This document shows positions 52,423-61,291 of a DNA stretch of 64,000 nt, one piece after another. Under the pieces are notes generated by a model that saw only the letters and a list, made by a program, of their open reading frames with translations, had not been told where the DNA came from and did not search any database. Numbering within the stretch: position 1 is the first letter of the stretch; the number at the start of each line of letters is the position of its first letter. The DNA is taken from contig JAFQIY010000041.1 in NCBI GenBank assembly GCA_017415165.1, positions 186,001 to 250,000 on the forward strand. Reading direction: 5' to 3'. The position numbers were made by a program, and so were the translations under genes. This DNA is from Oscillospiraceae bacterium. GTDB lineage: Bacteria; Bacillota; Clostridia; Oscillospirales; Ruminococcaceae.

Positions 52423-53046
52423 TTAGTTAATGAGCTTATCCTGCGAGAACAGCGTTTTCAGCTTTTTCCTCACACGAAAAACCGCATTATCTACCGTTTT
52501 AATCGGAATATTCAGTATCTCAGAAATTTCCTTATAGGAAAGTCCTGCGAGATACAATCTGAAAATGCTCCACTCCTTTTCAGAAAGAAGCGATGCGATT
52601 TCGTTGTATATTCCCTCAATTTTATCCTTTTCAACGCAAATACTTTCGGGCGTTGAAAGGTCTTCTGCGTCATCCTCAATTATTTCGGAGCAGGCTTCAC
52701 CAAAATTCTTTTTCATCTTGATAACAGCAGATTTAATTCCGTTTGTCACGCAGACATCAGCAAAGCTGGAAAACTTTGCGCCGTGCTCTGTATCAAAAGA
52801 ATTGACAGCATTAATAAATGCAAGAAAGCCTTCCTGTGTCAAATCCTCAGCATCTGCATACTCGGAGGAAAAAAAGCAGGCTCTTTTTCTCACCAGCCGC
52901 AGGTAACGTGAAATCAGCACGGAAACCGCATTTCTGCCGAGTTTATTGTCACGCTCATCGCGGTACACCTTCACAAGTTCGTTATCGCTCAATGGGTTAA
53001 GCACATTAAAATCGGAGTTATTCATTTCTGAACCCACAAGGCTCAT
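52423..53046 (-). CDS. Sigma-70 family RNA polymerase sigma factor (SigH-like)
   Basis: The 207-residue protein has sigma region 2 (LISRYLRLVRKRACFF, YADAEDLTQEGFLAFINAVNSFD) and region 4 (LSEKEWSIFRLYLAGLSYKEISEILNIPIKTVDNAVFRVRKKL). Size and the early LSDNELVKVYRDERDNK block resemble SigH, the stationary-phase/sporulation sigma factor of Firmicutes, but an ECF-like or other alternative factor is possible. ATG 53046 follows GGTGG. No anti-sigma gene is adjacent. Confidence 0.85.
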   Translation of the reverse strand: MSLVGSEMNNSDFNVLNPLSDNELVKVYRDERDNKLGRNAVSVLISRYLRLVRKRACFFSSEYADAEDLTQEGFLAFINAVNSFDTEHGAKFSSFADVCVTNGIKSAVIKMKKNFGEACSEIIEDDAEDLSTPESICVEKDKIEGIYNEIASLLSEKEWSIFRLYLAGLSYKEISEILNIPIKTVDNAVFRVRKKLKTLFSQDKLIN

Positions 53047-53260
53047 TTACTTCCCACCAATCTTAACGGACTTAAAAAAGAACGCAATTCCGCACATCAT
53101 CACTTACATTGTAACCATATTTCCGAGATTTGTCAAGGAAATTAAAAAAATTATCATTTGTTTTTTTATTTTTTGTGAATAAAATCAATAATTCATCTTA
53201 ATTTTTAGTGAGTTTAACAACCTTGATAATTACAATAACGTTCAAAATATACATAATGAC

Positions 53261-53285
53261 AAAAAGGACACTTTTCAGTGCCCTT
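53261..53285 (-). terminator. Terminator after the fumarase-type gene
   Basis: On the reverse strand AAGGGCACT pairs with AGTGTCCTT (one mismatch), followed by TTTTT. Confidence 0.65.
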
Positions 53286-53289
53286 GAAT

Positions 53290-53847
53290 TTATATTTCGC
53301 AGTATTCTGCCCTGCCCTCGCTGAAAATATCTCCGCCGCTGCAATCGTTGCACACGGTTACAGGGAAATTCTCCACATAAAGCTTCTTGACCGACTCACA
53401 GCCTAAATCTTCGAAAGCGACTACCTCACAGCTTTTGATACAGCTTGCTGCAAGCGCCCCTGCACCGCCTATTGCGCAGAAATACACGGCGTTATTGCGT
53501 ACAACTGCGTCACGGACAGCCTGATTTCTTTCGCCCTTGCCTATCATACCACAAAGTCCCTCGTCAAGGAGTCTTGGAGCAAACTTATCCATTCTTCCTG
53601 AGGTTGTCGGTCCGCAGGAACCGATTGGCTTTCCTTCAGGCGCAGGAGTTGGTCCTGCATAATAAATCACGGCATTATTTATATCAATCGGAAGCGGTTT
53701 GCCTTCATTCATAAGTGCATCAAAGCGCTTGTGGGCTGCATCACGGGAGGTATAGACCGTACCTGTCAGAAGAACCTTATCACCTATTTTGAGTTTCGGA
53801 CAATAATCTCTTAATTCCGAAACGTTGATTTCATAGACCTGTGCCAT
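53290..53847 (-). CDS. Class I fumarate hydratase/tartrate dehydratase beta subunit
   Basis: The 185-residue protein is the beta subunit of Fe-S hydro-lyases (fumarase A/B C-terminal domain): LLTGTVYTSRDAAHKR, IYYAGPTPAPEGKPIGSCGPTTSGRMD and MIGKG are diagnostic. The active enzyme needs an alpha subunit carrying the [4Fe-4S] cluster. No alpha gene is next to it: the upstream neighbour is a DivIVA-like gene. The enzyme would hydrate fumarate or dehydrate tartrate. Partner must be elsewhere in the genome or the subunit is orphaned. Confidence 0.9.
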   Translation of the reverse strand: MAQVYEINVSELRDYCPKLKIGDKVLLTGTVYTSRDAAHKRFDALMNEGKPLPIDINNAVIYYAGPTPAPEGKPIGSCGPTTSGRMDKFAPRLLDEGLCGMIGKGERNQAVRDAVVRNNAVYFCAIGGAGALAASCIKSCEVVAFEDLGCESVKKLYVENFPVTVCNDCSGGDIFSEGRAEYCEI

Positions 53848-53873
53848 AAAATGACTTCCTTCTTCAATATTTT

Positions 53874-53903
53874 ATGCTTAACCGACCGAAGCCGATTAAG
53901 CAT
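53874..53903. terminator. Hairpin between the DivIVA-like and fumarase-type genes
   Basis: ATGCTTAA and TTAAGCAT pair with an inner CGACCGAAGCCG loop region; AT-rich ends allow termination either way. Confidence 0.6.
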
Positions 53904-53919
53904 AAAAATACATTTTAAA

Positions 53920-54879
53920 TTACACCTCAGGATTTGCTTCAGCAGCAGCAGCGAGGTTTTCAAGTTCGCTCATATCGAAACCTGCAAATGCCGGCTTAGC
54001 AGCAGGCTTTTCTTCAGCCTTAGGAGCCTCATTAACAACCGGTGTTGGTGCAGGAGCAGGAGCTGGAGCAGGTGCCGGCTTAGCAGCAGGTGCTGCAGAT
54101 GCAGGAGCACTGCCCTTCTTCATAGCATTCTGAGCACTGTCAAGCTGGGCCTTAGCTTCATCGAGTCTGGAAAGGCTCTCGCTGGAGAACATTTCAAGAA
54201 CTTCCTTGAGCTTGATAACATTTTCATCAATCTCAGCAATTTCATCTTCAACCTGCTTTTTAATCTTATCAGCAGCAGCACGCATTTCGGAGCTCTTATC
54301 CTCGGCTTCAGAAAGAATCTTGGAAGCCTTTTCGTCCGCATTTTTAACGATTGTGGAAGCCTTACCGTTAGCGTCATCAACAACCTGATTAGCAAGCTTC
54401 TTAGCATCTTCGTCCATCTTACGGGCATTTTCCTTAGCCTGTGTAACGATGGTATTAGCTGTCTTCTGAGCCTCAAGGAATACGTTACTGAGGTCCATAG
54501 CACTGCTTTCGCCAGCGCTTGAAGCAGCCTTGTTCTTAGCTTCCTGAAGCTGTTCTTCAAGTTCAGCATTCTGAGCCTTGAGAGCTTCGATTTCCTTATC
54601 CTTGTTAGCAAGGTCATCTTCCATAGTCTTCATCTGAAGCTTGAGGGAATCGTTGCTTGTCTGGAGCTCTGTAATCTTAGCCTTATCAGCAGCAAGAAGT
54701 TCTTCATACTTTTCACTGTTATCGCCTGCACCGCCTGCACTTTCAAGCAGAGCCTTCTTTTCATCGAGTTCAGCCTCGAGTGTATAAATCTTGGTATTTA
54801 ATTCGTCAACATAAGCAAGAACGTCCTTCTTATCAAATCCGCCGAAGCTTACCGTTTTGAGGAAACCTGTACCATCCAT
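53920..54879 (-). CDS. DivIVA-domain coiled-coil protein
   Basis: The 319-residue protein starts with the lipid-binding DivIVA turn FLKTVSFGGFDKKDVLAYVDELN, then long coiled coil (about 25-100 and 110-245), and ends in a Pro/Ala-rich segment (APAPAPAPAPTP) with a short terminal helix GFDMSELENLAAAAE that may recruit partners. DivIVA-like proteins mark curved membrane at poles and septa. GGAGG precedes ATG 54879; the longer upstream frame lacks a site. Single gene. Confidence 0.88.
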   Translation of the reverse strand: MDGTGFLKTVSFGGFDKKDVLAYVDELNTKIYTLEAELDEKKALLESAGGAGDNSEKYEELLAADKAKITELQTSNDSLKLQMKTMEDDLANKDKEIEALKAQNAELEEQLQEAKNKAASSAGESSAMDLSNVFLEAQKTANTIVTQAKENARKMDEDAKKLANQVVDDANGKASTIVKNADEKASKILSEAEDKSSEMRAAADKIKKQVEDEIAEIDENVIKLKEVLEMFSSESLSRLDEAKAQLDSAQNAMKKGSAPASAAPAAKPAPAPAPAPAPTPVVNEAPKAEEKPAAKPAFAGFDMSELENLAAAAEANPEV

Positions 54880-55069
54880 TGTGAATACCTCCAAAAACCA
54901 GATAATTTTTTCAGGTGTATTTATCAAAATTACACTTGAACATAGTAGAATTATATCATATATTCAGAAAATTCACAAGTAGATTTTAAAAAATTAGTAC
55001 ACAAAAAATAGTTTAATTTTTTAGTGATTTATAATAATTTTATTAACTGGATTAACAATTCGATTTAAC

Positions 55070-55705
55070 TTAAAGGTTTTCGTTTTCTGATGTGTACTGC
55101 TGTGCTTTAATATAATCTTCAAGTTTTCCGATAAGCTCCAGGATATAAAATCTATATTCGTATTTTTCAGGATTGTTAAGCATTTCCATTTCTTCCGCAG
55201 AAAACACATCGCTGTAATCTTCAATTTCTCCCGAGGCAACAGGTACGCAAAGCGGCGGGAACATCACACACCACCAGTTTTTCCCCTGTGCTTCTCCGAT
55301 TGTTATTCTGAGGGCAGAATACTCTCCCGCTGGCATTGTTACAGAATTGTACACACGTTCAGTGAAATACATTTCGGTAACCTCACACTCGACCTGATAA
55401 TTGCGGTTATTTTCGGCAATAACCTTTTCGGCGGTTGCTTTTATAAAGTCTATGTTTTCTTCGGCGGCAGCTGCTGATTGCTCTGCATTTTCACAATTCT
55501 CAAAAAGATAGGAGCACTCTTCAAGAACAGCGTCACGGACTTTCAGCTTCAATGACTGGTCCGCTTCACTGTCGGAATTTGCAAGGATATGCAGTCTGAA
55601 TACGGTATCGGTTATATTTCCGTAATCCTCCGCAAAGCTGCAGAAGCCTGCACTGAACACAGCTATTATCATTCCAAGAAGCATTGCAAGTTCAAATTTT
55701 TTCAT
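55070..55705 (-). CDS. spoIIR: Stage II sporulation protein R
   Basis: The 211-residue protein is SpoIIR: signal/anchor segment (5-26), FRLHILANSDSEADQSLKLKVRDAVL, and the later ITIGEAQGKNWWCVMFPPLC block. SpoIIR is made in the forespore, secreted to the intermembrane space and triggers SpoIIGA to process pro-sigma E. Its presence shows that the organism, or a recent ancestor, forms endospores. No promoter with clear sigma-F sequence was assigned. Confidence 0.95.
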   Translation of the reverse strand: MKKFELAMLLGMIIAVFSAGFCSFAEDYGNITDTVFRLHILANSDSEADQSLKLKVRDAVLEECSYLFENCENAEQSAAAAEENIDFIKATAEKVIAENNRNYQVECEVTEMYFTERVYNSVTMPAGEYSALRITIGEAQGKNWWCVMFPPLCVPVASGEIEDYSDVFSAEEMEMLNNPEKYEYRFYILELIGKLEDYIKAQQYTSENENL

Positions 55706-55789
55706 TTATTTTCCCTCTCTTTCAGTAAATGAATTATTGAACAAAAGAGGAAAAATTATACACCGACAGATAAAAAATGCAAAAAACTC

Positions 55790-55818
55790 TTGACAAACAG
55801 CATAAAACGAGATATAAT
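55790..55818 (+). promoter_or_regulatory. tRNA-Thr promoter
   Basis: TTGACA (55790-55795), 17 bases, TATAAT (55813-55818), 21 bases before the tRNA. Confidence 0.85.
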
Positions 55819-55839
55819 AATTAAGCACTTGTGAAGTGT

Positions 55840-55915
55840 GCTATCTTAGCTCAGTTGGTAGAGCACATCCTTGGTAAGGATGAGGTCGTCGGTTCAAATC
55901 CGATAGATAGCTCCA
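55840..55915 (+). tRNA. tRNA-Thr (GGT)
   Basis: Acceptor stem GCTATCT/AGATAGC, anticodon loop TTGGTAA, T-arm TCGGTTCAAATCCGA and encoded CCA. It has its own promoter. Confidence 0.96.
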
Positions 55916-55924
55916 TTTAGAAAG

Positions 55925-55997
55925 CCGTCCCCGAGTCTGCATAGGGGGCGGTTCTTCTATCGGTAATGTTTGTCGGACGGGTTTCCCGTCTTTTTTT
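55925..55997 (+). terminator. Two terminators after tRNA-Thr
   Basis: CCGTCCCC pairs with GGGGGCGG (55925-55951), followed by TTCTT; GACGGG pairs with CCCGTC (55976-55990), followed by seven T. Confidence 0.8.
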
Positions 55998-56006
55998 ATT
56001 TTCACA

Positions 56007-57071
56007 CTAATGTATTACAGCTTTCAATTCGTTTTCAAGGTTTTGAACAATGTCATTTACTTTATCAAAGTCAACGTTTTTTATATAGTATGCTTCAAGT
56101 CTGTCGTGCTCTGATTTTGCGCTTACAAGTGATAAAACGGCTTCGTCGCACAGTTCTCTGACGGCAGTTTCGTTGAACCTGACCCTCATTTTGCGCTGAC
56201 GTACAATATTCTTATCGTAAAATCGTCTGAAATTCACAGGCTGTTTTTCGGAAACGTCAAGATTATTAATCGGAGTTGCTGTCAGAAATGCTGTTTTAAG
56301 CTCAGGAATAAAAATGTGCTCAAACCTGCTGCCGCTCAGGATTGTAATAAGGCTTACGCACACATCGTACCCCTTTGAAACGGCGATATCGGTGAAGCTT
56401 CGCAGAAACTTTTCTGAGCCGTAATAAAGATTGTCATTAAGCAGATAAACCGTATAATCCTCAGGTATATTGGTAAGATATCCTTTCGGAGTCAGCGCTG
56501 ACAGCTGACGATACATTATTATACCTTCCTCGCACTCCTGTTTTTTCGGGAGTGTTTTTTTGGCAAGTCTTTCAGTAAATTTCTCCAGTTTTTCTTCATT
56601 GAGAGCCAATTTGCCAAGCTGCATCGTATCCTCTGCAACGGCAGAAAGGGCGGTTACATAGCGGCGGCATATTCCGTGATGATGAAGATAATCGGCGGTT
56701 GCAGAAATTATTTCAGGTTTATTTTTTTGCAGGAGCTTTGAATTCCAGCATACTCCAAGGTCTACAATCTGCTGGACTGCCCCTGGGAATTCGGGGTCAA
56801 AGGTATGGGGGGCGGTACCGTCCACAAGGGCAATTCTGCTTTTTGTGAAAACCACTGCATCGACAGAGTCGGGGTCGCTTGAGCAGTAATAAAACTCTTT
56901 CTCCGCATCAGGAAAAGCCTTTGCAAGTTTTTTCATAAGCGATGATTTCCCTGTTCCGGGTCCGCCTTTGATTATGTAGGTATGATAATCCGTATCAAAA
57001 ACCGTATCTCCGAAACGGGTTTTGAAACCTGTTGGTGATGTTCCTCCAAGAAAATAACGATGATTTTTCAT
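56007..57071 (-). CDS. P-loop ATPase of unknown function (PRK06851-like)
   Basis: The 354-residue protein opens with GGTSPTGF and a Walker A IIKGGPGTGKSSLMKKL at about 34-50, followed by EFYYCSSDPDSVDAVVF and the VDGTAPHTFDPEFPGAVQQIVDLG block typical of a family of Firmicute ATPases sometimes annotated PRK06851. Many members are duplications of this half; here the second half (from about 195) has no second P-loop. Role unknown, often placed near sporulation or DNA genes. ATG 57071. Confidence 0.78.
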   Translation of the reverse strand: MKNHRYFLGGTSPTGFKTRFGDTVFDTDYHTYIIKGGPGTGKSSLMKKLAKAFPDAEKEFYYCSSDPDSVDAVVFTKSRIALVDGTAPHTFDPEFPGAVQQIVDLGVCWNSKLLQKNKPEIISATADYLHHHGICRRYVTALSAVAEDTMQLGKLALNEEKLEKFTERLAKKTLPKKQECEEGIIMYRQLSALTPKGYLTNIPEDYTVYLLNDNLYYGSEKFLRSFTDIAVSKGYDVCVSLITILSGSRFEHIFIPELKTAFLTATPINNLDVSEKQPVNFRRFYDKNIVRQRKMRVRFNETAVRELCDEAVLSLVSAKSEHDRLEAYYIKNVDFDKVNDIVQNLENELKAVIH

Positions 57072-57272
57072 TTAATCAACTCCATTCTTATACTGATTTA
57101 TAATATGTGTTTCATCTCTTTTTGGTGAAAATAACAAGTTTGTAAAGTTGGTCACAAAATTTAACAATTTATTTGGATAAAGTGACAAAATTTCATTTTT
57201 CTCTTTATTTTTAGAAAATTGTATGATATAATGATGAATAATATTTAAACAAGGTAACGGAAGGAAGATTAT

Positions 57273-57941
57273 ATGACCGCATACAGCCACGAACTATGGA
57301 AATCAATTATGGAACGTACTGCAAAAAATCTTGAAGCCAACAATATGAAATGCTATATTGCTGACACTAAGGATGATGTTGTTCCGCTTGTAAAGCAAAT
57401 TATGCAGGAGGGTGACACTGTTGCCTGCGGAGGTTCAATGACTCTTGCTGAATGTGGTGTTACGGAGCTTCTTAAATCAGGTGCATACAACTTCCTTGAC
57501 AGGGACGGCAAGACAGGTGATGAGCTTCAGGCTGTTTTCAGAGGTGCATTCTCTGCTGACTGCTATCTTTCAAGTGCAAATGCAATTACTGAGAATGGCG
57601 AATTATACAATGTTGACGGAAACAGCAACCGTGTTGCGGCTATCTGCTTCGGTCCGAAATCGGTTATTATTGTTGCGGGAAGAAACAAGATTGTCCGCTC
57701 CCTTGACGATGCAATCGTGCGTGTAAAGAGAATTGCTGCTCCGATGAATACTGCACGTCTTGGATGTGAAACCTACTGCAACAGCAAGGGCGAATGTATG
57801 TCACTTGCTTCGGGCGGAAGCTGTATGACAGACGGCTGCAAGAGTGCTTCAAGAATCTGCTGTTCGTATGTTGTTACTGCTCAGCAGCGTATCAAGGACA
57901 GAATAAAGGTTATTCTTGTCAATGAGGAGCTTGGTTTTTAA
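57273..57941 (+). CDS. LUD-domain protein (LutC-like)
   Basis: The 222-residue protein is a LUD (DUF162) family member: GDTVACGGSMTLAECGV, DCYLSSANAITENGELYNVDG and IIVAGRNKIV. LutC-type proteins belong to lactate-oxidation complexes with LutA/LutB, neither of which is adjacent. Seven cysteines in the last third (CETYCNSKGEC, CMTDGC, CC) could bind Fe-S. Stand-alone copies like this are frequent in Clostridia with unknown role. GGAAGGAAG precedes ATG 57273. Confidence 0.88.
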   Translation: MTAYSHELWKSIMERTAKNLEANNMKCYIADTKDDVVPLVKQIMQEGDTVACGGSMTLAECGVTELLKSGAYNFLDRDGKTGDELQAVFRGAFSADCYLSSANAITENGELYNVDGNSNRVAAICFGPKSVIIVAGRNKIVRSLDDAIVRVKRIAAPMNTARLGCETYCNSKGECMSLASGGSCMTDGCKSASRICCSYVVTAQQRIKDRIKVILVNEELGF

Positions 57942-58033
57942 AAATTCACTTTATATTACTCAAGGGCTGCAATAATTAAATCAGCAGTAAATTCAACTCT
58001 AATTTTTGTATGAATTTATCTGTAATAAATTAA

Positions 58034-58067
58034 TTGCAAAAACTCCTGTGATGATTTATAATATAAT
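58034..58067 (+). promoter_or_regulatory. Promoter of a candidate small RNA
   Basis: TTGCAA (58034-58039), 17 bases, TATAAT (58057-58062), with a second TATAAT overlapping at 58062-58067. Confidence 0.5.
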
Positions 58068-58068
58068 C

Positions 58069-58152
58069 AACACAAGGAAATAAAACCCTTGACTCTCTCT
58101 TAAAATATTTTTTATTAAGAAAAACGGACATTTGCTCGATGTCCGTTTTTTA
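58069..58152 (+). ncRNA. Candidate small RNA of about 85 nt
   Basis: Between the promoter at 58034 and the terminator at 58124-58152 (ACGGACAT/ATGTCCGT plus T-run) lies no reading frame. A second weak stem is TTAAAATA/TATTAA-like near 58108-58128. The unit is free-standing in a 353-base gap between the LUD gene and the next gene's promoter, so a small RNA is the simplest reading, but it could be a leftover terminator of the LUD gene. Confidence 0.4.
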
Positions 58153-58223
58153 TTTTTAATTTTTCTAAAGTTTTATTTTTTCCTGCCGATAAATATTTTG
58201 TAAAGATTTTTTGAAAAAAACTG

Positions 58224-58252
58224 TTGAAATTTAAAAAGCATTGTGCTATAAT
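58224..58252 (+). promoter_or_regulatory. Promoter of the dehydratase-like gene
   Basis: TTGAAA (58224-58229), 17 bases, TATAAT (58247-58252), followed by AAGGAG and ATG 58295. Confidence 0.65.
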
Positions 58253-58294
58253 GATTATGAAGGATTATAGTTTTTTAAGGAGCTTCACGTTATT

Positions 58295-59545
58295 ATGGCC
58301 GAACTTATTTACAATGAGCAGGGTCGCTTGCTTTTTACCGAGGAAATGCGCAAGGAATATACTATACTTATTCCGCAGATGCTTCCTATTCACTTTACTC
58401 TGCTTGAAAAGATTTTCAATAATCACGGCTACAAGGTCAAGCTGCTTACTTCAACAGGAAGAAAAATTATTGATGAGGGTCTGAGAAATGTTCACAATGA
58501 CACCTGTTACCCTGCTCTGCTGGTTATCGGTCAGATGATGGACGCTCTCAAGTCGGGCGAATACGATCTGAACAAGACTGCTCTTATGATTACTCAGACA
58601 GGCGGCGGCTGCCGTGCTTCCAACTACATAAATCTCTTGAGAAAGGCACTGAAAAACAATGGAATGGCTCACGTTCCCGTTGTTTCACTGAACCTTTCAA
58701 ATATGGAGAAAAATCCCGGATTCAGTCTTTCAGCAAGTCTGCTGTTTGACCTTATTATTGCTATCTGCTATGCCGATACGCTGATGTGGGTCGGCAATCA
58801 GGTTCGCCCTTACGAAAACAACAAGGGTGATGTTGACAAGCTTATTGACAAGTGGGTTGATGAGCTGATGATCAGAGGTTTTTCTCTCCCCGCTTTCAGT
58901 AAGACTATCCGCGAAATTCTTGTTGATTTCGAAAAAATCCCTTACACAAAATCCGAAAAGGTCAAAGTTGGTATTGTCGGAGAGATTTACATCAAATACG
59001 CACCTCTCGGCAACAACTGTCTGGAGGAATTTCTCCGTGGTGAGGACGTTGAGGTTGTTGTTCCGGGTCTGCTGGACTTCATTCTCTTTATGTGTGACCA
59101 CCATATCGTTGACACACAGCTTTACCACGTCAGATACAAGAAATACATCGGCTCGGGGGCACTTAAACTGTTCCTGAAAAAGATGCAGAACACAATTATC
59201 AGCGCTGTTGAAAAAACCCGTTTCAATCCCCCTGCGCATTTTGAGGAGACAAAGAAAAATGTTCTCCCCTATGTTTCACCTGCTAACAAGATGGGTGAAG
59301 GATGGCTGCTTACGGCGGAAATGGTTGAGCTTGTACACAGCGGCGTAAATAATATTGTTTGTGCACAGCCCTTCGGCTGTCTGCCAAATCACATTGTCGG
59401 CAAGGGTATGATAAGAAAAATCCGTGCCGTTCACCCCGATGCAAATATTGTGGCAATCGACTATGACCCCGGTGCTACAAAGGTAAATCAGGAAAATCGT
59501 ATCAAGCTTATGCTTTCTACTGCTAAGGCAAAGCTTGAAAAATAA
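58295..59545 (+). CDS. 2-hydroxyacyl-CoA-dehydratase-like protein (HgdB/DUF2229 type)
   Basis: The 416-residue protein resembles the C-terminal part of large Clostridial CoA-substrate-specific activase/dehydratase proteins: NDTCYPALLVIGQMM, QTGGGCRASNYINLLRKAL and CAQPFGCLPNHIVGKGMIRKI supply probable Fe-S cysteines. The ATPase (BadF-type) domain normally joined to it is absent and not adjacent, so it acts with a partner from elsewhere or has a separate role. Substrate unknown. It precedes a small cell-surface-like gene by 20 bases. Confidence 0.78.
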   Translation: MAELIYNEQGRLLFTEEMRKEYTILIPQMLPIHFTLLEKIFNNHGYKVKLLTSTGRKIIDEGLRNVHNDTCYPALLVIGQMMDALKSGEYDLNKTALMITQTGGGCRASNYINLLRKALKNNGMAHVPVVSLNLSNMEKNPGFSLSASLLFDLIIAICYADTLMWVGNQVRPYENNKGDVDKLIDKWVDELMIRGFSLPAFSKTIREILVDFEKIPYTKSEKVKVGIVGEIYIKYAPLGNNCLEEFLRGEDVEVVVPGLLDFILFMCDHHIVDTQLYHVRYKKYIGSGALKLFLKKMQNTIISAVEKTRFNPPAHFEETKKNVLPYVSPANKMGEGWLLTAEMVELVHSGVNNIVCAQPFGCLPNHIVGKGMIRKIRAVHPDANIVAIDYDPGATKVNQENRIKLMLSTAKAKLEK

Positions 59546-59565
59546 CACAGAAAGGATGCGGTGCT

Positions 59566-60324
59566 ATGTCTTTGTACGGAATTAACGCTTATACCTCAAA
59601 TTCATATTACAGCTCTCTTCTTGCAGGAAAAAATCAGTCACTTGCCGACTCTCTTTCTTCATTTAATAAGAATGCCTCCAACAGCAATCTTTCCAATATG
59701 CTCAATGCTGTTAAGGTTGACGGAAACACTGATTTGCGTACACTTGCAAGAACGGTTGACCTTGTTCGTTCAAAAAATTATCAGAAAAATCTTACTGAGG
59801 AATTCAGAAAGCAGTTTGCAGGTGAAAATGAATCTGCTGAAGATGTTGAAATCAAGCTTGCTGAAAGCTCCAAGCTTTTAAGCGGTTATGCAGGTGCACT
59901 TGCTTACAACGGCAACACTATAAAAGAGCCTGAGCAGATGCTTGCGGCTGTCAAGGATTTTGCTGAAAGCTACAATGATACTCTTGACGGACTCCAGAAA
60001 ACTGACAGTCTGAAGGCGCTTGAAAAGGGCGTTTCACTCGTAAACACAACAAAGGCTTATGCTCGTACACTTTCAAGAATAGGTCTTAAGGTAGGAAGCG
60101 ACAACCGTCTTACTGTTGATGAGGAAAAGCTCAAGGCTGCACAGCCCGAAACCTTCCGTTCCCTTTTCTCAGGCAATTATTCCTACGCAAGCAAGGTTGC
60201 TGACAAGGCTTCCGACATCAGCCGTGCTGCTGACCTCAAGGCACAGGTTACATACAACGTTAAGGGTAATCTCGATTACTACAACAAGATGGCTGTAAGT
60301 ATGTTCTTGGATGATAAAATTTGA
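59566..60324 (+). CDS. Hypothetical protein with FliD-like C-terminal segment
   Basis: A 252-residue Ser/Asn-rich helical protein without signal peptide. Its C-terminal segment IGLKVGSDNRLTVDEEKLKAA...FRSLFSG resembles the end of FliD hook-associated proteins (LGI..DGKLTVDEEKLKAAL...V..LF), and FliD-type proteins also end in coiled coil. No flagellar gene is adjacent and the N-terminus does not match. AAAGGATG precedes ATG 59566. It may be an exported adhesin-like relative; this is a guess. Confidence 0.6.
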   Translation: MSLYGINAYTSNSYYSSLLAGKNQSLADSLSSFNKNASNSNLSNMLNAVKVDGNTDLRTLARTVDLVRSKNYQKNLTEEFRKQFAGENESAEDVEIKLAESSKLLSGYAGALAYNGNTIKEPEQMLAAVKDFAESYNDTLDGLQKTDSLKALEKGVSLVNTTKAYARTLSRIGLKVGSDNRLTVDEEKLKAAQPETFRSLFSGNYSYASKVADKASDISRAADLKAQVTYNVKGNLDYYNKMAVSMFLDDKI

Positions 60325-60328
60325 TTGC

Positions 60329-60359
60329 AATCCCCGTGTCTGTGATACGGGGATTTTTG
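60329..60359 (+). terminator. Terminator
   Basis: AATCCCCGT and ACGGGGATT form a perfect stem followed by TTTTG. Confidence 0.85.
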
Positions 60360-60417
60360 TTGCATTGTTACGAATAATATGGTATAATAACAGTAACCAA
60401 ATTTTTCGGAGGTTATT

Positions 60418-61251
60418 ATGGACAACGAGGAAATTATTTTTAATCCCGAAATGCCCCTTGCACATTACGAAAAGGGACACAAAAGATTTCTGAATTACAG
60501 GTTTTCTGTTTCGTTCGGTACAGCTATTATAATCGCTGCGTTTATTCTGGGCTTTCTCAGCGTAATGTATTCACCTGCGGCTATGGCTGTTTTCTTTGCA
60601 ACGGGAATTCCGTTTTCGCTGCTTTCGCTTATCGGCTGCTATGCAAGGCGTCCGAAGTTTTGTCTGTTTTCTGTTCCGTTGGCGCTTGTTGCAGGCGTTA
60701 CGGCTATAACGGGAGGAGAAGCAATTTCCATCTTTGCTTTGCTTGCTTATGTTGTTTCTGCACTTACCGTTTTCAGAGCTGCACACGATATTTCGGCTCT
60801 TGTTGAAATCAAGGACTTACCAGGATATCCTATGTTCGATGCTTCACTTGATGATGCAAGCTTTGCGGCAATGGATGAAATGGGTGCGGATGAAATACTT
60901 GCCGATGAGCCTGTTGTTTATGAGGAAGTACGCGGTAAACGTTTCATTGCACCGTTAGAACCGTCGGAGGATATGGATGAAATTTTCACGGAGGGTATGG
61001 CGGTTACTGAGGAAGAAAAACAGCTTACTGCGTATGAACGTGAAACTGTCAAGGAGGTAAGCGATGTTCCTGAGGATTTGCGTGACGAGGTTGCGCAGAG
61101 TCTTGGGCATCTTGCTCCTAATCTTGCGGAATATGAAGAAGCGGCGGCTAATGAGCGTGGGGAAAATTCCTACCGTGCTTATGAGAAAATGATGAAGGTT
61201 CAAGAAGGCAAGAATAACAGTAATATTTCCGATGTGGATTTGTTCGGATAA
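60418..61251 (+). CDS. Hypothetical membrane protein with acidic cytosolic tail
   Basis: The 277-residue protein has three or four membrane segments at about 30-115 (TAIIIAAFILGFLSVMY, AVFFATGIPFSLLSLIGCY, LVAGVTAITGGEAISIFALLAYV) and then a long, very acidic soluble tail to the end. CGGAGG precedes ATG 60418. No known domain is visible. It is flanked by terminators and is its own transcription unit. Confidence 0.68.
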   Translation: MDNEEIIFNPEMPLAHYEKGHKRFLNYRFSVSFGTAIIIAAFILGFLSVMYSPAAMAVFFATGIPFSLLSLIGCYARRPKFCLFSVPLALVAGVTAITGGEAISIFALLAYVVSALTVFRAAHDISALVEIKDLPGYPMFDASLDDASFAAMDEMGADEILADEPVVYEEVRGKRFIAPLEPSEDMDEIFTEGMAVTEEEKQLTAYERETVKEVSDVPEDLRDEVAQSLGHLAPNLAEYEEAAANERGENSYRAYEKMMKVQEGKNNSNISDVDLFG

Positions 61252-61256
61252 AATTT

Positions 61257-61287
61257 ATGGGTACTCTGAAAAGAGTACCCATTTTTT
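61257..61287. terminator. Bidirectional terminator
   Basis: ATGGGTACTC and GAGTACCCAT form a perfect 10-bp stem followed by TTTTTT; serves both convergent genes. Confidence 0.85.
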
Positions 61288-61291
61288 AATG

